A stretch of DNA of 64,000 bases from Siphonodentalium dalli (taxonomy: Eukaryota; Mollusca; Scaphopoda; Gadilida; Siphonodentaliidae), in assembly GCA_032622095.1 (NCBI GenBank), contig CP136066.1, forward strand, positions 11,245,784 to 11,309,783, read 5' to 3'. Under the pieces are notes generated by a model. That model was not told where the DNA came from. It made no database searches and saw only the letters and a program-made list of their open reading frames with translations. Shown here one piece after another: positions 1-12,400 of this stretch. The stretch's first letter is position 1. Every line of letters begins with the position of its first letter. Position numbers and translations under genes: made by a program.

Positions 1-347
1 CAACGGTCACTGTATAGTGACAGGTGCATCCCAATGTATTATTGTTGGCCAAACTTGATCGTTGACTTCCGGCTTATCTGTTTAGATTCCGTATGCTACG
101 TATGCTAAATGTGACTATTGTTGATTAATTTTCTTTAAATTTACGCCATTAAATACATCTGAGTCTTATTTATCTTATTTAGAATTTTAAGAATCGGCGC
201 AGGCGTTTGTGAGTTATGGCCGTTAGATGTGAGGATGTATCTAATAGTAAACGCCTTTGTTACGTATGTATGTATGTATGTATGAATGTATGTGTGTATG
301 TATGTAAGTATGTATAGCGAAGCGATTTTTAAAGTGGCATGCTCTGT
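1..347. other. Intronic/intergenic left flank, no gene seen
   Basis: I see no coding exon here on either strand. The stretch lies 3' of the last visible exon of the minus-strand METTL24-like gene, so it is probably intron. It contains a short perfect palindrome (GTCACT...AGTGAC, 6-21) and the TATG microsatellite listed separately. Confidence 0.5.
258..316. repeat. (GTAT)n microsatellite
   Basis: About a dozen GTAT/TATG units with a few substitutions, directly readable. It sits about 50 bp left of the 42-bp array. Confidence 0.85.
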
Positions 348-362
348 TTAAATAACGACACG

Positions 363-3078
363 ATCATCATAATAGTGGTCTGTTCTATCAACTATATCAT
401 CACCATCATCATAATAGTGGTCTGTTCTATCAACTATATCATCACCATCATCATAATAGTGGTATGTTCTATCAACTATATCATCACCATCATCATAATA
501 GTGGTCTGTTCTATCAACTATATCATCACCATCATCATAATAGTGGTCTGTTCTATCAACTATATCATCACCATTATCATAATAGTGGTCTGTTCTATCA
601 ACTATATCATCACTATCATCATAATAGTGGTCTGTTCTATCAACTATAACATCACCATCATCATAATAGTGGTATGTTCTATCAACTATATCATCACCAT
701 CATCATAACAGTGGTCTGTTCTATCAACCATATCATCACCATCATCATAATAGTGGTCTGTTCTATCAACTATATCATCACCATCATCATAATAGTGGTC
801 TGTTCTATCAACTATATCATCACCATCATCATAATAGTGGTATGTTCTATCAACTATATCATCACCATCATCATAATAGTGGTATGTTCTATCAACTATA
901 TCATCACCATCATCATAATAGTGGTATGTTCTATCAACTATATCATCACCATCATCATAATAGTGGTCTGTTCTATCAACTATATCATCATCATCATCAT
1001 AATAGTGGTCTGTTCTATCAACTATATCATCACCATCATCATAATAGTGGTCTGTTCTATCAACTATATCATCACCATTATAATAATAGTGGTCTGTTCT
1101 ATCAACTATATCATCACCATCATCATAATAGTGGTCTGTTCTATCAACTATATCATCATCATCATCATAATAGTGGTCTGTTCTATCAACTATATCATCA
1201 CCATCATCATAATAGTGGTCTGTTCTATCAACTATATCATCACCATCATAATAATAGTGGTCTGTTCTATCAACTATATCATCACCATCATCATAATAGT
1301 GGTCTGTTCTATCAACTATATCATCACCATCATCATAATAGTGGTCTGTTCTATCAACTATATCATCACCATCATCATAATAGTGGTCTGTTCTATCGAC
1401 TATATCATCACCATCATCATAATAGTGGTCTGTTCTATCAACTATATCATCACCATCATAATAATAGTGGTCTGTTCTATCAACTATATCATCACCATCA
1501 TAATAATAGTGGTCTGTTCTATCAACTATATCATCACCATCATCATAATAGTGGTGTGTTCTATCAACTATATCATCACCATCATCATAATAGTGGTATG
1601 TTCTATCAACTATATCATCACCATCATCATAATAGTGGTATGTTCTATCAACTATATCATCACCATCATCATAATAGTGGTCTGTTCTATCAACTATATC
1701 ATCACCATCATCATAATAGTGGTCTGTTCTATCAACTATATCATCACCATCATCATAATAGTGGTCTGTTCTATCAACTATATCATCATCATCATCATAA
1801 TAGTGGTCTGTTCTATCAAATATATCATCACCATCATCATAATAGTGGTCTGTTCTATCAACTATATCATCACCATCATAATAATAGTGGTCTGTTCTAT
1901 CAACTATATCATCACCATCATCATAATAGTGGTCTGTTCTATCAACTATATCATCACCATCATCATAATATTGGTCTGTTCTATCAACTATATCATCACC
2001 ATCATCATAATAGTGGTCTGTTCTATCAACTATATCATCACCATCATAATAGTGGTCTGTTCTATCAACTATATCATCACCATCATTATAATAGTGGTCT
2101 GTTCTATCAACTATATCATCACCATCATCATAATAGTGGTCTGTTCTATCAACTATATCATCACCATCATCATAATAGTGGAATGTTCTATCAACTATAT
2201 CATCACCATCATCATAATAGTGGTCTGTTCTATCAACTATATCATCATCATCATCATAATAGTGGTCTGTTCTATCAACTATATCATCACCATCATCATA
2301 ATAGTGGTCTGTTCTATCAACTATATCATCACCATCATCATAATAGTGGTCTGTTCTATCAACTATATCATCACCATCATCATAATAGTGGACTGTTCTA
2401 TCAACTATATCATCACCATCATCATAATAGTGGTCCGTTCTATCAACCATATCATCACCATCATCATAATAGTGGTCTGTTCTATCAACTATATCATCAC
2501 CATCATCATAATAGTGGTCTGTTCTATCAACTATATCATCACCATCATCATAATAGTGGTCTGTTCTATCAACTATATCATCACCATCATCATAATAGTG
2601 GTCTGTTCTATCAACTATATCATCACCATCATCATAATAGTGGTATGTTCTATCAACTATATCATCACCATCATCATAATAGTGGTCTGTTCTATCAACT
2701 ATATCATCACCATCATCATAATAGTGGTCTGTTCTATCAACTATATCATCACCATCATCATAATATTGGTCTGTTCTATCAACTATATCATCACCATCAT
2801 AATAATAGTGGTCTGTTCTATCAACTATATCATCACCATCATCATAATAGTGGTCTGTTCTATCAACTATATCATCACCATCATCATAATAGTGGTCTGT
2901 TCTATCAACTATATCATCACCATCATAATAATAGTGGTCTGTTCTATCAACTATATCATCACCATCATCATAATAGTGGTCTGTTCTATCAACTATATCA
3001 TCACCATCATCATAATAGTGGTCTGTTCTATCAACTATACCATCACCATCATCACCATCATCATCATCATCATCATAA
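363..3078. repeat. 42-bp minisatellite, about 64 copies
   Basis: A head-to-tail array with monomer core 'tggtctgttctatcaac' followed by a CAT-rich half (tatatcatcaccatcatc). The period is 42 bp with point variants and one 39-bp unit near 2040. The right end runs into pure (CAT)n at 3045-3078. Because 42 is divisible by 3 and the monomer lacks stops in several frames, ORFs of 850-1010 codons run through it on both strands. These reflect the repeat and are not evidence of a protein. It lies in the intron downstream of METTL24-like exon 4. Confidence 0.95.
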
Positions 3079-3416
3079 TACGGAACAAGTCTTGCGACTG
3101 TTCGTCCCAATAACATTATTTGCAATGTTTGTTTACAAATATACGTATCGTCATTCGATATTTTCTTGTGTATGTATTCATTCGCAATCACCGTCGAGTT
3201 CAGCGCTTGTGTGGAAAGATAAATGATTCGCCATGTCCTGGTGGGATTTATGATTCGCCATGTCCTGGTGGGATTATGAAAATCCCCAACTCTCAGTAAT
3301 ATCTGGGAGGACGTACATTTTACAATACTCGTCTCGTATATATGGGCCAAATATATTGCCCTAGAGCGAGATATTTCCATTCCACCCCTGGTCGTGATGG
3401 ATAATATTAATCTTAC
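3079..3416 (-). other. Intron downstream of exon 4, with a small direct repeat
   Basis: Begins on the minus strand with the donor GTAAGA of exon 4 (3416-3411). The only structure I see is a 27-28 bp direct duplication ('gattcgccatgtcctggtgg', 3226-3278). No further exon was recognised. Confidence 0.6.
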
Positions 3417-3491
3417 CTCGGATCGAAGCTATGAATTTCGCAGGCATAGTATTTCTCTATTGCATCGTCAAATGACCAGTCACCGGCTACC
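3417..3491 (-). CDS. METTL24-like: METTL24-like exon 4: SAM-binding motif
   Basis: Acceptor 'cccttctctag' ends at 3492. The 75-nt exon gives one base to close the Gly codon of exon 3 (GG|G), then VAGDWSFDDAIEKYY and ACEIHSFDP, ending with two bases before donor GTAAGA (3416). With exon 3 this rebuilds the family motif Y-S-F-G-x-x-x-D-W-S-F-D-D and C-E-x-H-S-F-D-P, the glycine-rich SAM-binding strand and the acidic end of strand 2. The donor here is not amplified. The next exon is not in the window. Confidence 0.85.
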
Positions 3492-6400
3492 CTAGAGAAG
3501 GGAGGAAGGTATCAATATTATATAGATAATGGCTGTAACAGCCTCCCTTTGGGAGCCATAATTCATAAATGGGTCTTTGTACGCTGAGGGCCTGCGCTTC
3601 CTGCGCGTTTAGATCTTAGACTTTCCACCGGCCCCTTTGTGCACTTCTAGCGCATTTGAATCTTTTAAATATTTTGATTTAAAAAAGAGAAACAAAAAAA
3701 CAAATTTACATTTTATATTTTGAAATTTTATTTTAAATTTTTGTTTTCAGATTGAATTAAATCTAACATTTTTAATTGAAGTGTTTTCAATTAATTCTGG
3801 CTTGATCTAGACAATGTTCAAATGAATATGGGCAGTTTAGTTTCTCAGAATAATGCAGAATGAATTTTAACATACAACAATCTGAAATAAATAAATGAGT
3901 GATTTGTTCACTTATATGTAGGTGCTGGCAGCGGTGTCATGCGTAGCAGGGGACTGAACTCTATATGGAGCTATGCCTTCAGTCACATCATAAGTCACCC
4001 GAATGAGTAAACGATGCACTTATAACTCACAGAATGAGTAAACGATGCACTTATAACTCACCCGAATGAGTAAACGATGCACTTATAACTCACCCGAATG
4101 AGTAAACGATGCACTTATAACTCACAGAATGAGTAAACGATGCACTTATAACTCACCCGAATGAGTAAACGATGCACTTATAACTCACCCGAATGAGTAA
4201 ACGATGCACTTATAACTCACCCGAATGAATAAACGATGCACCTAAACTCACCCGAATGAGTAAACGATGCACTTATAACTCACCAGAATGAGTAAACGAT
4301 GCACTTATAACTCACCCGAATGAGTAAACGACGCACTTATAACTCACCCGAATGAATAAACGATGCACTTATAACTCACCAGAATGAGTAAACGATGCAC
4401 TTATAACTCACCCGAATGAGTAAACGATGCACTTATAACTCACCCGAATGAATAAACGATGCACTTATAACTCACCCGAATGAATAAACGATGCACTTAT
4501 AACTCACCCGAATGAATAAACGATGCACTTATAACTAACCAGAATGAGTAAACGATGCACTTATAACTCACCCGAATGAGTAAACGATGCACTTATAACT
4601 CACCCGAATGAATAAACGATGCACTTATAACTCACCCGAATGAATAAACGATGAACTTATAACTAACCCGAATGAGTAAACGATGCACTTATAACTCACC
4701 CGAATGAATAAACGATGAACTTATAACTAACCCGAATGAGTAAACGATTCACTTATAACTCGCACGAATGAGTAAACGATGCACTTATAACTAACCCGAA
4801 TGAGTAAACGATTCACTTATAACTAACCCGAATGAGTAAACGATGCACTTATAACTCACCCGAATAAGTAAACGATGCACTTATAACTCACCCGAATGAA
4901 TAATCGATGCACTTATAACTCACCCGAATGAATAAACGATGCACTTATAACTCACCCGAATAAGTAAACGATGCACTTATAACTCACCCGAATGAATAAT
5001 CGATGCACTTATAACTAACCCGAATGAGTAAACGATGCACTTATAACTCACCCGAATAAGTAAACGATGCACTTATAACTCACCCGAATGAGTAAACGAT
5101 GCACTTATAACTCACCCGAATGAATAAACGATGCACTTATAACTCACCCGAATGAATAAACGATGCACTTATAACTCACCCGAATGAATAAACGATGCAC
5201 TTATAACTCACCCGAATTAATAAACGATGCACTTATAACTCACCCGAATGAGTAAACGATGCACTTATAACTCACCAGAATGAATAATCGATGCACTTAT
5301 AACTCACCCGAATGAATAATCGATGCACTTATAACTCACCCGAATGAATAAACGATGCACTTATAACTCACCCGAATGAGTAAACGATGCACGTATAACT
5401 CACCCGAATGAGTAAACGATGCACTTATAACTCACCCGAATGAGTAAACGATGCACTTATAACTCACCCGAATTAATAAACGATGCACTTATAACTCACC
5501 CGAATGAGTAAACGATGCACTTATAACTCACCCGAATGAGTAAACGATGCACTTATAACTCACCAGAATGAATAAACGATGCCCTTATAACTCACCCGAA
5601 TGAATAAACGATGCACTTATAACTCACCAGAATTAACAAACGATGAACTTATAACTCACCCGAATTAATAAACGATGCACTTATAACTCACCCGTATTAA
5701 TAAACGATACACTTATAACTCACCCGAATGAGTAAACGATGCACTTATAACTCACACGAATGAGTAAACGATGCACTTATAACTCACCCGAATGAGTAAA
5801 CGATGCACTTATAACTCACCCGAATGAGTAAACGATGCACTTATAACTCACCCGAATGAATAATCGATGCACTTATAACTCACACGAATGAATAAACGAT
5901 GCACTTATAACTCACACGAATGAGTAAACGATGCACTTATAACTCACCCCAATGAATAATCGATGCACTTATAACTCACCCGAATGAATAAACGATGCAC
6001 TTATGACTCACCAGAATGAATAAACGATGCACTTATAACTCACCCGAATGAGTACACGATGCACTTATAACTCACCCGAATTAGTAAACGATGCACTTAT
6101 AACTCACCCGAATGAGTAAACGATGCACTTATAACTCACACGAATGAGTAAACGATGCACTTATAACTCACACGAATGAATAAACGATGCACTTATAACT
6201 CACCCGAATGAGTAAACGATGCACTTATAACTCACCCGAATGAGTAAACGATGCACTTATAACTCACCCGAATGAGTAAACGATGCACTTATAACTCACC
6301 CGAATGAATAATCGATGCACTTATAACTCACCCGAATGAATAAACGATGCACTTATAACTCACCCGAATGAATAAACGATGCACTTATAACTCACCCGAA

Positions 6401-9400
6401 TTAATAAACGATGCACTTATAACTCACATGAATGAGTAAACGATGCACTTATAACTCACCCGAATGAATAAACGATGCACTTATAACTCACCCGAATGAA
6501 TAAACGATGCACTTATAACTCACCCGAATGAATAAACGATGCACTTATAACTCACCCGAATGAGTAAACGATGCACTTATAACTCACCAGAATGAATAAA
6601 CGATGCACTTATAACTCACCCGAATGAGTAAACGATGCACTTATAACTCACCCGAATGAGTAAACGATGCACTTATAACTCACACGAATGAATAAACGAT
6701 GCACTTATAACTCACCCGAATGAGTAAACGATGCACTTATAACTCACCCGAATGAGTAAACGATTCACTTATAACTCACCCGAATGAGTAAACGATGCAC
6801 TTATAACTCCCCCGAATGAGTAATCGATGCACGTATAACTCACCCGAATGAATAAACGATGCACTTATAACTCACCCGAATGAGTAAACGATGCACTTAT
6901 AACTCACCAGAATGAATAAACGATGCACTTATAACTCACCCAAATGAATAATCGATGCACTTATAACTCACCAGAATGAGTACACGATGCACTTATAACT
7001 CACCAGAATGAGTAAACGATGCACTTATAACTCACCCGAATGAATAAACGATGCACTTATAACTCACCCGAATGAATAAACGATGCACTTATAACTCACC
7101 CAAATGAATAATCGATGCACTTATAGCTCACCCGAATGAGTACACGATGCACTTATAACTCACCCGAATGAATAATCGATGCACTTATAACTCACACGAA
7201 TGAATAAACGATGCACTTATAACTCACCCGAATGAGTAAATGATGCACTTATAACTCACCAGAATGAGTAAACGATGCACTTATAACTCACCCGAATGAA
7301 TAAACGATGCACTTATAACTCACCCGAATGAATAAACGATGCACTTATAACTCACACGAATGAATAAACGATGCACTTATAACTCACCAGAATGAATAAA
7401 CGATGCACTTATAACTCACACGAATGAATAAACGATGCACTTATAACTCACCAGAATGAATAAACGATGCACTTATAACTCACACGAATGAGTAAACGAT
7501 GCACTTATAACTCCCCCGAATGAGTAAACGATGCACTTATAACTCACCCGAATGAATAAACGATGCACTTATAACTCACCCGAATGAGTAAACGATGCAC
7601 TTATAACTCACCAGAATGAATAAACGATGCACTTATAACTCACCCAAATGAATAATCGATGCACTTATAACTCACCAGAATGAGTACACGATGCACTTAT
7701 AACTCACCAGAATGAGTAAACGATGCACTTATAACTCACCCGAATGAATAAACGATGCACTTATAACTCACCCGAATGAATAAACGATGCACTTATAACT
7801 CACCCGAATGAGTACACGATGCACTTATAACTCACCCGAATGAGTAAACGATGCACTTATAACTCACCCGAATGAATAAACGATGCACTTATAACTCACC
7901 CGAATGAATAAACGATGCACTTATAACTCACCCGAATGATTAATCGATGCACTTATAACTCACACGAATGAATAAACGATGCACTTATAACTCACACGAA
8001 TGAATAAACGATGCACTTATAACTCACCAAAATGAATAAACGATGCACTTATAACTCACCAAAATGAGTAAACGATGCACTTATAACTCACATGAATGAG
8101 TAAACGATGCCCTTATAACTCACCCGAATGAATAATCGATGCACTTATAACTCACATGAATGAGTAAACGATTCACTTATAACTCGCACGAATGAGTAAA
8201 CGATGCACTTATAACTCACCCGAATGAATAATCGATGCACTTATAACTCACCCGAATGAATAATCGATGCACTTATAACTCACCCGAATGAGTAAACGAT
8301 TCACTTATAACTCGCACGAATGAATAAACGATGCACTTATAACTCACATGAATGAGTAAACGATGCACTTATAACTCACCAGAATGAATAATCGATGCAC
8401 TTATAACTCACCAGAATGAATAAACGATGCACTTATAACTCACCAGAATGAATAAACGATGCACTTATAACTCACCCGAATTAATAAACGATGCACTTAT
8501 AACTCACCCGAATGAGTAAACGATGCACTTATAACTCACCCGAATGAATAAACGATGCACTTATAACTCACCCGAATTAATAAACGATGCACTTATAACT
8601 CACCCGAATGAATAAACGATGCACTTATAACTCACCCGAATTAATAAACGATGCACTTATAACTCACCCGAATGAATAAACGATGCACTTATAACTCACC
8701 AGAATGAGTAAACGATGCACTTATAACTCACACGAATTAATAAACGATGCACTTATAACTCACCCGAATGAGTAAACGATGCACTTATAACTCACCCGAA
8801 TGAGTAATCGATGCACTTATAACTCACCCGAATGAATAAACGATGCACTTATAACTCACACGAATTAATAAACGATGCACTTATAACTCACCCGAATGAG
8901 TAAACGATGCACTTATAACTCACCCGAATAAATAATCGATGCACTTATAACTCACCAGAATGAATAAACGATGCACTTATAACTCACCAGAATGAATAAA
9001 CGATGCACTTATAACTCACCAGAATGAATAAACGATGCACTTATAACTCACCAGAATGAATAAACGATGCACTTATAACTCACCCGAATAAATAATCGAT
9101 GCACTTATAACTCACCCGAATTAATAAACGATGCACTTATAACTCACCCGAATGAGTAAACGATGCACTTATAACTCACCAGAATGAGTAAACGATGCAC
9201 TTATAACTCACCCGAATGAGTTAACGATGCACTTATAACTCACCAAAATGAATAAACGATGCACTTATAACTCACCAGAATGAATAAACGATGCACTTAT
9301 AACTCACCAGAATGAGTTAACGATGCACTTATAACTCACCAAAATGAATAAACGATGCACTTATAACTCACCAGAATGAATAAACGATGCACTTATAACT

Positions 9401-12400
9401 CACCCGAATGAGTAAACGATGCACTTATAACTCACCCGAATGAGTTAACGATGCACTTATAACTCACCAAAATGAATAAACGATGCACTTATAACTCACC
9501 AGAATGAATAAACGATGCACTTATAACTCACCAGAATAAATAATCGATGCACTTATAACTCACCCGAATGAGTAAACGATGCACTTATAACTCACCCGAA
9601 TGAATAATCGATGCACTTATAACTCACCCGAATGAATAATCGATGCACTTATAACTCACCCAAATGAATAATCGATGCACTTATAACTCACCCGAATGAG
9701 TAAACGATGCACTTATAACTCACACGAATGAGTAAACGATGCACTTATAACTCACCCGAATGAATAAACGATGCACTTATAACTCACCCGAATGATTAGA
9801 CGATGCCCTTATAACTCACCCGAATAAATAATCGATGCACTTATAACTCACCCGAATGAGTAAACGATGCACTTATAACTCACCCGAATTAATAAACGAT
9901 GCACTTATAGCTCACCCGAATGAGTAAACGATGCACTTATAACTCACCCGAATGATTAGACGATGCCCTTATAACTCACCCGAATGAATAAACGATGCAC
10001 TTATAACTCACCCGAATGAATAAACGATGCACTTATAACTCACCCGAATGAATAAACGATGCACTTATAACTCACCCGAATGAATAAACGATGCCCTTAT
10101 AACTCACCCGAATGAATAATCGATGCACTTATAACTCACATGAATGAGTAAACGATGCCCTTATAACTCACCCGAATGAATAAACGATGCACTTATAACT
10201 CACATGAATGAGTAAACGATGCCCTTATAACTCACCCGAATGAATAATCGATGCACTTATAACTCACATGAATGAGTAAACGATTCACTTATAACTCGCA
10301 CGAATGAGTAAACGATGCACTTATAACTCACCCGAATGAATAATCGATGCACTTATAACTCACCCGAATGAATAATCGATGCACTTATAACTCACCCGAA
10401 TGAGTAAACGATTCACTTATAACTCGCACGAATGAATAAACGATGCACTTATAACTCACATGAATGAGTAAACGATGCACTTATAACTCACCAGAATGAA
10501 TAATCGATGCACTTATAACTCACCAGAATGAATAAACGATGCACTTATAACTCACCAGAATGAATAAACGATGCACTTATAACTCACCCGAATTAATAAA
10601 CGATGCACTTATAACTCACCCGAATGAGTAAACGATGCACTTATAACTCACCCGAATGAATAAACGATGCACTTATAACTCACCCGAATTAATAAACGAT
10701 GCACTTATAACTCACCCGAATGAATAAACGATGCACTTATAACTCACCCGAATTAATAAACGATGCACTTATAACTCACCCGAATGAATAAACGATGCAC
10801 TTATAACTCACCAGAATGAGTAAACGATGCACTTATAACTCACACGAATTAATAAACGATGCACTTATAACTCACCCGAATGAGTAAACGATGCACTTAT
10901 AACTCACCCGAATGAGTAATCGATGCACTTATAACTCACCCGAATGAATAAACGATGCACTTATAACTCACACGAATTAATAAACGATGCACTTATAACT
11001 CACCCGAATGAGTAAACGATGCACTTATAACTCACCCGAATAAATAATCGATGCACTTATAACTCACCAGAATGAATAAACGATGCACTTATAACTCACC
11101 AGAATGAATAAACGATGCACTTATAACTCACCAGAATGAATAAACGATGCACTTATAACTCACCAGAATGAATAAACGATGCACTTATAACTCACCCGAA
11201 TAAATAATCGATGCACTTATAACTCACCCGAATTAATAAACGATGCACTTATAACTCACCCGAATGAGTAAACGATGCACTTATAACTCACCAGAATGAG
11301 TAAACGATGCACTTATAACTCACCCGAATGAGTTAACGATGCACTTATAACTCACCAAAATGAATAAACGATGCACTTATAACTCACCAGAATGAATAAA
11401 CGATGCACTTATAACTCACCAGAATGAGTTAACGATGCACTTATAACTCACCAAAATGAATAAACGATGCACTTATAACTCACCAGAATGAATAAACGAT
11501 GCACTTATAACTCACCCGAATGAGTAAACGATGCACTTATAACTCACCCGAATGAGTTAACGATGCACTTATAACTCACCAAAATGAATAAACGATGCAC
11601 TTATAACTCACCAGAATGAATAAACGATGCACTTATAACTCACCAGAATAAATAATCGATGCACTTATAACTCACCCGAATGAGTAAACGATGCACTTAT
11701 AACTCACCCGAATGAATAATCGATGCACTTATAACTCACCCGAATGAATAATCGATGCACTTATAACTCACCCAAATGAATAATCGATGCACTTATAACT
11801 CACCCGAATGAGTAAACGATGCACTTATAACTCACACGAATGAGTAAACGATGCACTTATAACTCACCCGAATGAATAAACGATGCACTTATAACTCACC
11901 CGAATGATTAGACGATGCCCTTATAACTCACCCGAATAAATAATCGATGCACTTATAACTCACCCGAATGAGTAAACGATGCACTTATAACTCACCCGAA
12001 TTAATAAACGATGCACTTATAGCTCACCCGAATGAGTAAACGATGCACTTATAACTCACCCGAATGATTAGACGATGCCCTTATAACTCACCCGAATGAA
12101 TAAACGATGCACTTATAACTCACCCGAATGAATAAACGATGCACTTATAACTCACCCGAATGAATAAACGATGCACTTATAACTCACCCGAATGAATAAA
12201 CGATGCCCTTATAACTCACCCGAATGAATAATCGATGCACTTATAACTCACATGAATGAGTAAACGATGCCCTTATAACTCACCCGAATGAATAAACGAT
12301 GCACTTATAACTCACATGAATGAGTAAACGATGCCCTTATAACTCACCCCAATGAATAATCGATGCACTTATAACTCACCCGAATGAGTAAACGATGCAC

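Noticed and set aside
339-3380. ORFs of 850-1010 codons on both strands
   Set aside because: They run through a 42-bp tandem array whose unit is a multiple of three and lacks stops; no start context, splice sites or known domain.
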